Origin: AC-56 sp963798705
GTDB taxonomy: Bacteria; Actinomycetota; Thermoleophilia; Solirubrobacterales; 70-9
Assembly: GCA_963798705.1 (NCBI GenBank)
Contig: CAWCTW010000005.1
Span: forward strand, 1,612,001-1,676,000
Length of the DNA: 64,000 nucleotides
Direction: 5' to 3'
Shown: piece by piece, positions 32,939-42,262 of the stretch
How positions within the stretch are numbered: position 1 is the first letter of the stretch
Layout of the letters: every line of letters starts with the position of its first letter
Translations under genes and position numbers: made by a program
Notes under the pieces: generated by a model
Databases searched by the model: none
Seen by the model: only the letters and a program-made list of their open reading frames with translations
Told to the model about the DNA's origin: nothing

Positions 32939-33346
32939 CTAGTTCCGAGAGGACGGCGTCTCGCCGTTGCCCATGTGCGGGGCGACCGATTCCACGACCT
33001 GCGAGAAGCGGATCACCGTCACCGTGTCCTCGTGCTGGATCTCCCGGCCGTAGATCTGGCGCAGGAAGTTCGTGATCTCGTCGAGGCGGCGAAACTCCGG
33101 ATTGTCATGCTCGATGTCGCGAGGTGAGAGATCGCGAACCCGCTTGACCTCGACGTCGTCGATCACCGCCGAGAAGAGCTTCTGCCTCGGGCTGTGCTGG
33201 TAGCCGACCGTGATCCACACGATCTGGCCGCGCTGGTACTTGCGCGACTTGTCGCCCAGCCTGATCGTGGCCGTCTTCCTACCCCGCTTGAGCTGGTCGA
33301 CGAACGCCGGGGAGAAGAAGTTGAGCGCGAACAACCCGCCGGTCAC
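32939..33346 (-). CDS. ASCH/PUA-like domain protein
   Basis: 135 residues. LFALNFFSPAFVDQLKRGRKTATIRLGDKSRKYQRGQIVWITVGYQ is the ASCH beta-barrel, with the GxKxxTxR-type motif seen as GRKTATIR. ASCH domains are PUA-related RNA-binding modules, and some act as amidohydrolases on N4-acetylcytidine or regulate translation. The remainder (SPRDIEHDNPEFRRLDEITNFLRQIYG) is the helical flap. GTG 33346; the gap to 33422 shows no other gene. Confidence 0.8.
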   Translation of the reverse strand: MTGGLFALNFFSPAFVDQLKRGRKTATIRLGDKSRKYQRGQIVWITVGYQHSPRQKLFSAVIDDVEVKRVRDLSPRDIEHDNPEFRRLDEITNFLRQIYGREIQHEDTVTVIRFSQVVESVAPHMGNGETPSSRN

Positions 33347-33422
33347 AACGCGTCCGGACCTCTCTCGGGGTGGGCGCTCACCCCGCCAGCCTAACGCGGA
33401 TTTCCAGCCGGTGGAGACGTGT

Positions 33423-34109
33423 CTACTCGGGGAAGCCCTCGGCGCCGATCAGCGGCACGAACCGACACGGACCGATGATCTCGCGGTCGAGACCCTCCCC
33501 GCTGGCGGGGTCCACTCGCTCGGCGACGCGGCGAAAGACGGTCAGGGCGTCGGCGGCGCGACTCGAGACCGGGACGACCAGCCGGCCGCCGATGGCGAGC
33601 TGCCCGATGAGCGTCGGCGGTGGTCCCGGCGCGGTCGCGTGGATCGCGATGGCGTCGAATGGAGCGCGATCCGGAAGGCCGGCGCTCCCGTCGCCGATCA
33701 CCACCTCAACGGTGGTGATGCCGAGATCCTGGAGCATTCCGAGGGCGTGCTCGGCGAGCTCCGGGACGCGCTCGATCGTCACGACCTCCAGCGCCAGCAA
33801 AGCGAGAACCGCCGCCGAATAGCCGGAGCCGGTCCCCACCTCGAGCACCTTCTCGTGTCCCTCGAGCTCCAACGCCTGGCAGATCGCGGCGACGATCCAG
33901 GGTTGCGAGATCGTCTGATCGTGGCCGATGGGCAGCGCCGAGTCGGCGTAGGCGCGGCGCGCGTAGGGCCCGGGCACGAACCGCTCTCGCGGGACCGTCG
34001 CCATCGCCTCCAGCACCCGCTCGTCGCGGATTTCTCGGCGTCGCAGCTGTCGCTCGACCATGTCCGCGCGCTGCGTCCCGAATTCGTCGGCGCCCGGCAT
34101 GCGCCGCAT
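33423..34109 (-). CDS. pcm: Protein-L-isoaspartate(D-aspartate) O-methyltransferase
   Basis: 228 residues. MVERQLRRREIRDERVLEAMATVPRERFVP is the family N terminus; GHDQTISQPWIVAAICQALEL and the SAM motif VLEVGTGSGYSAAVLALL follow, with post-motif EVVTIERVPELAE. It methylates abnormal isoaspartyl residues to start repair of aged proteins. ATG 34109 overlaps the stop of the Crp-like gene by one base (TGATG), so its translation is coupled to the regulator. Confidence 0.93.
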   Translation of the reverse strand: MRRMPGADEFGTQRADMVERQLRRREIRDERVLEAMATVPRERFVPGPYARRAYADSALPIGHDQTISQPWIVAAICQALELEGHEKVLEVGTGSGYSAAVLALLALEVVTIERVPELAEHALGMLQDLGITTVEVVIGDGSAGLPDRAPFDAIAIHATAPGPPPTLIGQLAIGGRLVVPVSSRAADALTVFRRVAERVDPASGEGLDREIIGPCRFVPLIGAEGFPE

Positions 34110-34795
34110 CAGAAGATGTATGCGCGCAGGCGGCGAGGCTCGACGACGGTCACCCTCCCCCTCCCGACCCGCACCACGCCGGCTCGCTCGAGCGTGGCGA
34201 GGAACCGGCTGACGCTCTCGCGCGACGTGCCGGCGAGCTGCGCGAGGTCGGCCTGGGTCATGCGGATGGTGATCCCCTGACGGCCGGGTGATGCGGCCTC
34301 CTCGGCGATCAGCTGCGTCAGGACTCCGGCGACGCGGCTCGGAACCGTCTGGAAGGACTGGCGGGCCACCCGCTCGTTGGTCTCCCGGAGCCGCCTGGTG
34401 AGCGCAGCGATCAGCTTCACGGAGATTCCCGGGTGGTCGGCCAGCAACCGCCTGACGTCGGCGGCGGGGAGGGCCAGCAGCTCGGAATCCGCGAGCGTCT
34501 CCACGCTCGCCGAGCGCGCCTCCCCGTCGAGCATCGCAAGCTCGCCGAAGATGTCGCCCGGCCCGAGCGTGGCGAGCGCGATCGCGCGCCCGTCCGGATG
34601 CTCTCGCGTGACCCGCAGGTCCCCCCTCCGGACGAGGTAGCAGGCGTCGCTGTGGTCTCCCTCGTGGAAGACCCTGACGCCGGCCGGGAACGATCTGGGC
34701 ACGGAGACGCGCGAGATGCGCTCCAGCTCCTCGCGGGAGAGCTCGGAGAACAGCGGCACGCGCGCGAGCAGCTCGACCGACTCGCCTGGGCTCAT
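34109..34795 (-). CDS. Crp/Fnr-family transcriptional regulator
   Basis: 228 residues. The cyclic-nucleotide-binding-like domain (VRVFHEGDHSDACYLVRRGDLRV ... LGPGDIFGELAMLDGEARSASVETLADSELLAL) contains the phosphate-binding cassette GELAMLDGEARSAS. A C-terminal winged HTH follows (MTQADLAQLAGTSRESVSRFLATLERAGVVRVGRGRVTVV). The PBC pattern fits cAMP binding (R and S in RSAS), and no Fe-S cysteines are present, so it is CRP-like rather than FNR. SD GGGGGAGGAGGA precedes ATG, with GATAAT (34817-34822) as a possible -10. Co-transcribed with pcm. Confidence 0.92.
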   Translation of the reverse strand: MSPGESVELLARVPLFSELSREELERISRVSVPRSFPAGVRVFHEGDHSDACYLVRRGDLRVTREHPDGRAIALATLGPGDIFGELAMLDGEARSASVETLADSELLALPAADVRRLLADHPGISVKLIAALTRRLRETNERVARQSFQTVPSRVAGVLTQLIAEEAASPGRQGITIRMTQADLAQLAGTSRESVSRFLATLERAGVVRVGRGRVTVVEPRRLRAYIF

Positions 34796-34817
34796 TCCTC
34801 CTCCCCCATGAATTCGA

Positions 34818-35612
34818 TTATCCCGCGCCGGGCGCCATTCGGCTCTGGCAGGTAGGGCACCAGTACGTCCTGCGGTTGGCGTCGCCCTGGCCCCGCGCCC
34901 GGATCGGGGCGCCGCATCGGGGACAGGGCCGGCCGGCGCGGCGGTAGACCGCCCGGGGAGTCCGACCGGTCTCGACGCCGTAACGCATGAGCGCGGCGAT
35001 CTCGACGACCAGCCGCTCGAGCTCGGCCTCTCCGAGGTCGGCCAGGCGCAGCCATGGATCGACCCGGGCCGACCAGCACCCCTCGCACTTGTAGATGTTC
35101 CCGATGCCCGCGAGGACTCGTTGGTCGAGAATCGCCTCGCCGATCTCGCGGGGATGGGCGGCGGCGCGCAATGCGGTCACGCCGGTCGACGCGTCGAAAT
35201 CGAGCGACAGCACGTCCGGGCCGAGGAGGCGGAGGCGCGGATCTGTGCGGATTTCCGCTTCGGTCCTGAGCGCCAGGTGCGATCCATCGCGCTGCACGGC
35301 AACGGCACCCGGCACCGAGAGCACCGCCCAGGCCCGTCGATCGGTCGGTTCGCTTCCCGCCGGCCGGACGCGCCACGAGCCGCGCATCCCCAGGTGGGAG
35401 TGGAGAACCGGGCCGTCGGCGAAGTGGAGGAGCAGGTGCTTTCCCCTGGCCTCGGCGCGGGTCAGGGCCAGGCCGCGCAGCTCGTCCACCCGTCGTGCCT
35501 GGCGGCGGAGCGGGCTCCGAGGGTTGGGCACCGCGACGTCCAGCATCGGCCTGCCGCCGAGCGCCTCCTGCAGTACGCGGGCGGTGCGGTGGATCGTGTC
35601 GCCCTCGGCCAT
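34818..35612 (-). CDS. Fpg/Nei-family DNA glycosylase-AP lyase (Nei2-like)
   Basis: 264 residues. MAEGDTIHRTARVLQEALGG gives the catalytic P/A2-E3 region in the Nei2-like form (Ala at residue 2 instead of Pro). LHSHLGMRGSWRV, the H2TH segment ILDQRVLAGIGNIYKCEGCW and a C-terminal zinc finger (CPRCGAPIRARGQGDANRRTYWCPTC) are intact. These enzymes excise oxidised bases and nick the abasic site. An Ala rather than Pro nucleophile would depend on its alpha-amino group. Located 22 bp upstream of the Crp-like gene. Confidence 0.9.
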   Translation of the reverse strand: MAEGDTIHRTARVLQEALGGRPMLDVAVPNPRSPLRRQARRVDELRGLALTRAEARGKHLLLHFADGPVLHSHLGMRGSWRVRPAGSEPTDRRAWAVLSVPGAVAVQRDGSHLALRTEAEIRTDPRLRLLGPDVLSLDFDASTGVTALRAAAHPREIGEAILDQRVLAGIGNIYKCEGCWSARVDPWLRLADLGEAELERLVVEIAALMRYGVETGRTPRAVYRRAGRPCPRCGAPIRARGQGDANRRTYWCPTCQSRMAPGAG

Positions 35613-35645
35613 CGCAACGCTGAATTGAACACCCAGCGGTGCAGC

Positions 35646-35677
35646 TGTCGCGCTGAAGGCGACAAACGCACCACTCG
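35646..35677 (+). repeat. Short dispersed repeat, copy 2 (hairpin + 12-mer)
   Basis: TGTCG (35646-35650) / CGACA (35660-35664) followed by ACGCACCACTCG (35666-35677), the same arrangement as at 18749-18780 with an identical 12-mer. It lies in the 84-bp gap upstream of the Nei-like gene. Confidence 0.6.
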
Positions 35678-35696
35678 AATTGGGAAGCCGCGGGCG

Positions 35697-35942
35697 CTAG
35701 CCCCCGCCGGCGGCCCTGGGCGGAACGTTGTGCCAGCTCGCCGGACGCGGATCGTCCGGGGTTGCGGAGCGCTCATCGCCGCGGGTCTCGGCGCCCGTGG
35801 GCTGCGGCGAGGGAGGCACGGGAATCCTCACCACGGACCACTCGCCGTCTCCCTCGTCGCGCGGCACCCATCGATGGGATTCGCGATCGGGGCTCTCCGC
35901 CGCGAGGCGGGTGCACTCGGCCTCGGCTTCCGCACGGGTCAT
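35697..35942 (-). CDS. Small hydrophilic protein, unknown function
   Basis: 81 residues: MTRAEAEAECTRLAAESPDR with a helical N terminus, then DEGDGEWSVVRIPVPP resembling a beta-hairpin, and a Pro-rich disordered C terminus. The frame fits cleanly between the Nei-like and lhr genes. ATG 35942 follows TAACCT (35949-35954 on the complementary strand) by 6 nt, matching the leaderless start pattern elsewhere. No recognised domain. Confidence 0.6.
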   Translation of the reverse strand: MTRAEAEAECTRLAAESPDRESHRWVPRDEGDGEWSVVRIPVPPSPQPTGAETRGDERSATPDDPRPASWHNVPPRAAGGG

Positions 35943-35969
35943 GCGCAGAGGTTACGCCCAGTCGGGGTC

Positions 35970-38900
35970 TCAGGCCGAGGCGACCAGACGGCGCGGCTGG
36001 CGGTGAAAGCCCGCGGCGATCAGCGTCTCCTCGAGGCCCGAGCCGATCACCGGCTCGCCGTCCACCCGCTCGATCGCGAGCCTGGGCAGCAGGCCGTCGT
36101 GGGCGGCGGTCGCCACCTCCCCGACCGCCTCGGCGAAGGCCTCGCCCTCGAGCTGCACCAGGCGCAGGATGCCCCGGCCGCCGCGCTCGACGAACAGCAG
36201 CGGCTCGCCGTCGCGCAGCAGGACGTAGGCCCCGGGGGTTCGGCTCGGGCGGCGGCCCGACTCTCGCTTCGGCCAGGGGATTCCGGCGCCGTACGGGTTG
36301 GCCGGGTCGGTCGCCGCGAGGATCGAGTAGATGCCCTCCGGGTGGGACAGCGAGCGCAGGCGCTCGACGGCTCCGGGAAGCGCGAACTGAGCGCCACCCA
36401 GGCCCTCGACGAAATAGCCGCGCCGCGCGGTGCCGAGCATCTCGAGATTGGACATCTCCCCGTAGAGCGTCGAGAAGCCACCCGGCACACCCTCGGCCAG
36501 CACCGTCTCGCGCGTCACGATCCCGTAGCGCTCGAGCATCAGCTCCGCCTGGGCGCGAAGGCGCGGGCCGCCCGCGGGCGCGTTCTCGAACAGCGGGGCG
36601 GTGAGGGACCAGCGCCCCTGGACGGCGTGCGAGGCGGCGGCGCGGCGCGCGGCGAAGCGCCTGCCGCGCCGCTGGGCGCTCTGCACGGAGCGAAGCCGCG
36701 GCGCACGCAGCGGGGCGAAGGCGTCGTTGGTGACCACACCCGCCCAGGCGAGGTCCCAGAGGGCATTGTGGAGCTCCTCGGGCGCGACGTCGAGCTCCTC
36801 GACCAGGTCGATCCAAAAGCAGGGGCGCCGGCCGAGCAGCTCGCGGATCGCATCGTGAACCTCGCCCTCCGGCGCCTCGATGCGGGCATTCGCCGGCGGC
36901 GGGGCGGCGAGCCGCACGTCCTCGCGGAAGTAGAGCGCCACCTTGCCGCCGCTGCGCCCCAGCGCCCCAGCCCCCACCCAGACGACCTCGCCGCCGGTGC
37001 ACAGCTCGTCCAGCCACGCGGCGCTGTAAGCACCCAGGCGGCGCGGCAGGACGTCGCGCTCCCAGACCTCCGGCGTCAGGGACACCCCCTGCAGCGGGAC
37101 CAGCGCCTCTCGCAGCCGGTCCGGCCCCGCACCGGCGGGGCGGTGGGCGTCCACGTTCTGCCAGTTGGGCAGAAAGCGCGCCAGCTCGCGCGGCTCGACC
37201 GCCTCGGCCTCGGCCCGCAGGTGGGCGAGGCTCGCGCGGCGCAGCCGGCGCAGGACGTCGGGGTCGCACCATTCGCGCTCGCTTCCACCCGGCAGGAGCT
37301 CGCCGCGAACCAGATCGTCCGCCCGCTCGAGCTCCCGAAGCGCCGGCGAGGGGTCGACGCCGTAGCGAACGGCGGGCTCCTCGGTGACGAAGGGGCCGTG
37401 GGTGCGCGCGTAGCGGCGCATCAGCGTCACCATCGGCTCGTCGACCTCGGCCAGGAAGGAGTCGGGCAGCCCTGCCGGCGGCGGCACTCCAAGGGCGTCG
37501 CGGTAGATGGCCGCGTCCTCCGCGGCGATCCAGCGCTCCTCGCCTCCGATGCGGACCCGCGCCGCCCGGCGCTCCCGCTCGAGCTTGTCGAGCATCGAGG
37601 CGGCCGAATAGCCCTCAGTCACCCGCTCCTCGCATTCGGACGGGGTCAGGTCGCCCAAGCGCCGGAGGATCTGCTGGAGGGCGTCCCGGTCCTTGGCGCG
37701 GGCGGCCTCGACGCGGTGCTGTAGGGAGTCGACGACCTCGGCGAGGGCGTCGGGGTCGATCAGCTCCCGCAGCTCCTCCTGGCCCAGCAGCTCCCGCAGG
37801 AGCTCGCGATCCAGCGACAGCGCCGCCGCCCGGCGCTCGGCATTCGGAGTGTCGCCCTCGTACATGTACGTGGCGACGTAGTCGAAGAGGAGCGAGGAGG
37901 CAAAGGGCGAGGCGGTCGGCGTCTCGACCTCGACCAGCGAGATCTTGCGAGACACGAGGTCCCGGAGCAACGCCTCCAGGCCCGGCAGGTCGAGGACGTC
38001 CCGCAGGCACTCGCGATAGGTCTCCAGTATCACCGGGAACCGCGGGAAGTCCTTCGCGACCTCCAGCAGGCTCTGCGACTTCAGGCGCTGTTGCCACAGC
38101 GGAGTGCGCTTGCCGGGATAGGCGCGGGGGATCAGCAGGGAGCGGGCGGCGTTCTCGCGAAAGCGCGCGCCGAACAGCGCCGAGCTCCCGAGCTCGCGCA
38201 CCACGAGGTCCTCGATCTCGTCGGCCTCGAGCAGGATCAGATCCGAGGGAGGCGCCTCGTCGGCGTCGGGCAGGTGCACGACGATCCCGTCGTCGGACCA
38301 GATCGCGTCCGCCTCCATTTCGTACTCGTCGCGGATCCGCGATGACAGCGCGAGGCCCCACGCCGCGTGCACGCGGCCGCCCCACGGCGAGAGGACGCAC
38401 AGCCGCCAGTCGCCGATCTCGTCGCGAAAGCGCTCCACGACGATCGTCTCGTCGGACGGCACTACCCGCGTGGCGGCCTGCTGCTCGCGGAGATAGGCGA
38501 CGAGGTTTTGAGCCGCGAGGCGATCCAAGTCGTAATCGTCCGCCAGCTTGGCCGGCTCGGCGCTCGCCGCCTCGCGCGCGAAGGCGCCAATCGCCTTGCC
38601 CAGCTCGGCCGGGCGCCCGATACCGTCGCCCTTCCAGAACGGGACCGCCCCTGGGACGCCGGGTGCCGGGGTGACCACCACCCGGTCGCGGGTGATCTCG
38701 GCGATCCGCCACGTGGTGGCTCCGAGCAGGAAGGTCTGCCCAGGCCGGGCCTCGTAGACCATCTCCTCGTCGAGCTCGCCGACGCGCCGCCCGTCGGGCA
38801 GGTGGACGCCGTAGAGACCGCGGTCGGGGATCGTCCCGGCGTTGGTGACGGCGAGCTGGCGGGCACCCGGGCGGCCGCGAATCGTCCCGTTGGCGCGGTC

Positions 38901-40568
38901 CCAGACCAGGCGGGGCCGCAGCTCGGCGAAGCGGTCCGAGGGGTAGCGCCCGTCGAGCATGTCGAGCACGTTCTCCAGCTGCTCGCGCGAGAGCTCGTTG
39001 AAGGGTTCGGCGGCCGTGACGAGCCGCTCGACGTCGTCCACCTCCCACTCGTCGTCGGCGCACATCGACACGAGATGCTGGGCGAGCACGTCCAGCGGGT
39101 TGCGCGGGATGATCGTCTCCTCGATCTCGCCCTCCCGCATCCGGCGCGCGACCACCGCGCATTCCAGGAGGTCGGCGCGGAACTTGGGAAAGATGCGCCC
39201 CGTCGACACCTCCTCCAGGCTGTGGCCGGCGCGGCCGATGCGCTGGAGCCCGCGCGTGACCGACTTCGGCGACTCGACCTGAATGACGAGGTCGACGGCG
39301 CCCATGTCGATCCCGAGCTCCAGCGACGAGGTGGCGACCAGGCACGGGAGCTGGCCGGACTTGAGCAGCTCCTCCACCACCAGGCGCTCCTCGTGGGCGA
39401 GCGAGCCGTGGTGGGCGCGAGCGACCTCGACCTGGCCAGCTGCCGCGCCGTCCCGGTGACCCGACTGCTCGGTGGGCGGAAGCTCGAGCGAAGGCTCCTC
39501 GCTGGCCAGCTCGTTCAGCCGCTTCGCCAGTCGCTCGGCGCCCCGGCGATTGTTGACGAAGATGATCGTCGAGATGTGCTCGCGGACCAGCTTCAGGAGC
39601 TCCGGGTAGATCGCCGGCCAGATCGAGCGGCTCGTGGGCGCGGCGTCGAAGTTCGCGTCGCCCGGGGGCGGGAAGCCGGAGTCACCACCGTCGCGCCGCT
39701 TCTCGATCGAGGCGTCGGGCTCGGTCATGTCCTCGACCGGGACGACGATCTCCAGGTCCAGCTGCTTCGGCTTGCCGGCGTCGGCGATCTCGCACTTCCG
39801 CCGCGGGCCAACCAGGAACTGTGCCACCCGCTCGAGCGGCCGCTGCGTCGCCGACAGCCCGATCCTCTGGGGGTCATTGCCTGCGTTCGACGTGACGCGG
39901 TGCGACAGCCGCTCCAGCGTGAGGGCGAGGTGGGCGCCGCGCTTCGACTGGGCGACGGCGTGGATCTCGTCGACGATCACCGCCTCGACCCCGGTGAGAA
40001 TCTCCCTCACGCCCGAGGTCATCATCAGGTAGAGCGACTCCGGCGTGGTGATCAGGATGTCCGGCGGCTTGCGGCGCATCGCCTGGCGCTCGCGCTGAGG
40101 CGTGTCACCGGTGCGCAACCCCACCGAAATGTCAACACCGACTCCCTTCAGCGGCGCGCGGAGGTTGCGCTCGATGTCGTACGAGAGGGCCTTCAGCGGC
40201 GACACGTAGACGATGCGCACGCCGGAGCCGAGGGCCTCGGGCGCGTCGGCCGGTGCGTCGGCGCGGCGGGCGAGGCGGTCGATCCCCCACAGGAATGCGG
40301 CGAGGGTCTTGCCGGAGCCCGTCGGGGCACAGATCAGCGTGTGCGCTCCCGAGGCGATCTTGGGCCAGCCGAGCGCCTGGGCGGGCGTGGGCTCGGCGAA
40401 CGATGCCTCGAACCAGCGCCTCACCGGCGCTGAGAACGGCTCCAGGGCCGCTTCGCCAGTCGATTTCGCCTGGGTGCCCAACCCTCCGATCTTACGCCCC
40501 GAGGTCGGATGTGCTCGGGGTTTGGTCCTTTCTCGCCCATATGACGGGTAAGGCGCCAAGCGACTCAC
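35970..40568 (-). CDS. lhr: Lhr-family ATP-dependent helicase, long form
   Basis: 1532 residues from GTG 40568; TTG 40481 (LGTQAKSTG) is a plausible shorter start, as the first ~30 residues look non-conserved. SF2 motifs: APTGSGKTLAAFLWGIDRL (Walker A), AVIVDEIHAVAQSKRGAHLALTLERL (DEIH), SATQRPLERVAQFL, and ESPKSVTRGLQRIGRAGHS (motif VI). The Lhr-core winged helix and beta-barrel follow (PDGRRVGELDEEMVYEARPGQTFLLG), then the long Lhr-CTD of tandem winged helices ending with a DNA-glycosylase-like C terminus. Lhr is a 3'-5' single-strand translocase that unwinds RNA:DNA hybrids and responds to DNA damage in mycobacteria. Confidence 0.93.
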   Translation of the reverse strand: MSRLAPYPSYGRERTKPRAHPTSGRKIGGLGTQAKSTGEAALEPFSAPVRRWFEASFAEPTPAQALGWPKIASGAHTLICAPTGSGKTLAAFLWGIDRLARRADAPADAPEALGSGVRIVYVSPLKALSYDIERNLRAPLKGVGVDISVGLRTGDTPQRERQAMRRKPPDILITTPESLYLMMTSGVREILTGVEAVIVDEIHAVAQSKRGAHLALTLERLSHRVTSNAGNDPQRIGLSATQRPLERVAQFLVGPRRKCEIADAGKPKQLDLEIVVPVEDMTEPDASIEKRRDGGDSGFPPPGDANFDAAPTSRSIWPAIYPELLKLVREHISTIIFVNNRRGAERLAKRLNELASEEPSLELPPTEQSGHRDGAAAGQVEVARAHHGSLAHEERLVVEELLKSGQLPCLVATSSLELGIDMGAVDLVIQVESPKSVTRGLQRIGRAGHSLEEVSTGRIFPKFRADLLECAVVARRMREGEIEETIIPRNPLDVLAQHLVSMCADDEWEVDDVERLVTAAEPFNELSREQLENVLDMLDGRYPSDRFAELRPRLVWDRANGTIRGRPGARQLAVTNAGTIPDRGLYGVHLPDGRRVGELDEEMVYEARPGQTFLLGATTWRIAEITRDRVVVTPAPGVPGAVPFWKGDGIGRPAELGKAIGAFAREAASAEPAKLADDYDLDRLAAQNLVAYLREQQAATRVVPSDETIVVERFRDEIGDWRLCVLSPWGGRVHAAWGLALSSRIRDEYEMEADAIWSDDGIVVHLPDADEAPPSDLILLEADEIEDLVVRELGSSALFGARFRENAARSLLIPRAYPGKRTPLWQQRLKSQSLLEVAKDFPRFPVILETYRECLRDVLDLPGLEALLRDLVSRKISLVEVETPTASPFASSLLFDYVATYMYEGDTPNAERRAAALSLDRELLRELLGQEELRELIDPDALAEVVDSLQHRVEAARAKDRDALQQILRRLGDLTPSECEERVTEGYSAASMLDKLERERRAARVRIGGEERWIAAEDAAIYRDALGVPPPAGLPDSFLAEVDEPMVTLMRRYARTHGPFVTEEPAVRYGVDPSPALRELERADDLVRGELLPGGSEREWCDPDVLRRLRRASLAHLRAEAEAVEPRELARFLPNWQNVDAHRPAGAGPDRLREALVPLQGVSLTPEVWERDVLPRRLGAYSAAWLDELCTGGEVVWVGAGALGRSGGKVALYFREDVRLAAPPPANARIEAPEGEVHDAIRELLGRRPCFWIDLVEELDVAPEELHNALWDLAWAGVVTNDAFAPLRAPRLRSVQSAQRRGRRFAARRAAASHAVQGRWSLTAPLFENAPAGGPRLRAQAELMLERYGIVTRETVLAEGVPGGFSTLYGEMSNLEMLGTARRGYFVEGLGGAQFALPGAVERLRSLSHPEGIYSILAATDPANPYGAGIPWPKRESGRRPSRTPGAYVLLRDGEPLLFVERGGRGILRLVQLEGEAFAEAVGEVATAAHDGLLPRLAIERVDGEPVIGSGLEETLIAAGFHRQPRRLVASA

Positions 40569-40611
40569 CCGATGGGGCCCACGGGCGTAGGATCACGCGG
40601 AGGATCGCAGG

Positions 40612-42243
40612 GTGTCTTCATCCCGGAACCGGTTCATATGGGTGGCGCTTGCGTCGTTCGCGATCGCCGCCGCGGCCCTCGCGACGCCCGCACTGGGCGC
40701 CGACGGAGGTCACGGCAAGCGGCTGCGCGCGATCCCGGCCCAGCCTGCAAGGACAGCCGACGGGACGCTCGGTCCCGCTGCGCGGCGCGCCCTCGAGCAG
40801 GGGTACCTCGTCCCGGACCAGCGGTCCTACGCGAGGGCCAAAGCGCGGGCGGCCCGGGGACAGGAAGGCGCCTTCCTGCCGCAGCCCAGCCTCGGGGAGG
40901 CGAAGCGCGCGCCCAGTACGGCCACCAGCTGGTCCGGCCTGTACGACACCGGCTTCGCGCCGTCGGACTCGACCGGGGCGGTGGGGACCCAGCGGTTCAT
41001 CCAACTGGTCAACTCGCAGTTCGCGATCTACGACAAGGGCGGCACGACGCCCATGTCGACCGGCTCCCTGAACACCCTCGCCAACGCGTCGGCCGCGGAC
41101 ACGCTCTTCGACGTCCAGGTCATCTGGGACCCGACGACGAGCCGCTTCTACTACACGATGATCGACGTGGAATCGCAGACTCAGAACGACCTCGCGTACG
41201 GCTACAGCAAGTCGGCGTCGCCCTCCGGCGGGTCGAGCTCGGACTGGTGCAAGTACTCCATCTCCTACGGCAGCCGGTTCCCGGACTATCCGAAGCTCGG
41301 CGACAGCAAGTACTTCGCGCTCATCGGGGTGAACGTCTTCAGCGGCGACTTCTTCACGGGGGCTGACGCGCTCGCTATCAACAAGCCGTCGGGATCCGGC
41401 TGCCAGAGCTCTCCGAAGATCAAGGTCAGGTCGAACCTCATGAGCAACGACTCGACGTTCGCCTTCTCGCCGGTGCCCGCAAACGAGATCGACACCAAGG
41501 AGAACGGATGGATCGCCGCCGTCCCCAGCAGCCTGCCGAGCAAGAAGATCTCGCTCTTCAAGGTGAAGAAGAAGGACGGGAAGGCGAAGATCCCCAAGAC
41601 CGCCACCCAGCTCAAGGTCAACAAGTACAAGCCCCCTCCCAATGCGCCGCAGAGCGGCAGCAGCGCGAAGATCGACACGCTCGACGGGCGGCTGACCCAA
41701 TCCGTGGCCGCGACGGACAACGGTCACAACGACAAGTTCGTGCTGTGGACCCAGCACACCGTAGAGGGCGGAGCGGGATCGAAGGTGCGCTGGTACGAGA
41801 TCTCTCCCTCGAGCCCGAGGCTGATCCAGAACGGATCGGCCTCGAGCAACGCCAGATACGACTTCGACGGCGCGATCTCGCCGAACCGGGCGGTAAAGGG
41901 CTCGAGCAAGTCGGGCGGCAAGAACATGGTGATGAACTTCGTCGCCTCCTCGAGCTCGAGCTTCCCAACGGTCAAGATGGTCTCCAAGAAGGGCGGCAAC
42001 AAGCAGTCGGGCCAGGTTCTCGTGAAGCAGTCACCGGGCCCGATCGCCGGCTTCGACTGCTCCGACTCCGGCCAGGGAGATCCGTGCCGCTGGGGCGACT
42101 ACGCGTCGGCGACGCCGGACCCGAGCGCCAGGTCGAAGATCTGGAACGTGAGCCAATGGGCGTCGGGCAACGAGCCGGCCTGCACCACGTCGCTGAGCTG
42201 CCCGGCCACCTGGCGGACGCAGATCTTCGTCGCGAACCCGTAG
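40612..42243 (+). CDS. Secreted protein of unknown function, beta-rich
   Basis: 543 residues. An N-terminal signal peptide (RFIWVALASFAIAAAALATPALGA) is followed by a mature region rich in Ser, Gly, Asp and Lys with repeated beta-strand patterns. Residues GAVGTQRFIQLVNSQFAIYDK, FDVQVIWDPTTSRFYYTMIDVES and DPCRWGDYASATPDP suggest a beta-propeller or sialidase-like ectodomain like those found in large secreted actinobacterial proteins. It has paired Cys in FDCSDSGQGDPCRWGD and ACTTSLSCPATW. No catalytic signature is recognised. GTG 40612 follows GCGGAGG at ~9 nt. It is divergent from lhr with a 43-bp gap. Confidence 0.75.
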   Translation: MSSSRNRFIWVALASFAIAAAALATPALGADGGHGKRLRAIPAQPARTADGTLGPAARRALEQGYLVPDQRSYARAKARAARGQEGAFLPQPSLGEAKRAPSTATSWSGLYDTGFAPSDSTGAVGTQRFIQLVNSQFAIYDKGGTTPMSTGSLNTLANASAADTLFDVQVIWDPTTSRFYYTMIDVESQTQNDLAYGYSKSASPSGGSSSDWCKYSISYGSRFPDYPKLGDSKYFALIGVNVFSGDFFTGADALAINKPSGSGCQSSPKIKVRSNLMSNDSTFAFSPVPANEIDTKENGWIAAVPSSLPSKKISLFKVKKKDGKAKIPKTATQLKVNKYKPPPNAPQSGSSAKIDTLDGRLTQSVAATDNGHNDKFVLWTQHTVEGGAGSKVRWYEISPSSPRLIQNGSASSNARYDFDGAISPNRAVKGSSKSGGKNMVMNFVASSSSSFPTVKMVSKKGGNKQSGQVLVKQSPGPIAGFDCSDSGQGDPCRWGDYASATPDPSARSKIWNVSQWASGNEPACTTSLSCPATWRTQIFVANP

Positions 42244-42262
42244 GGCCGGCGCCTCGAGCGTG

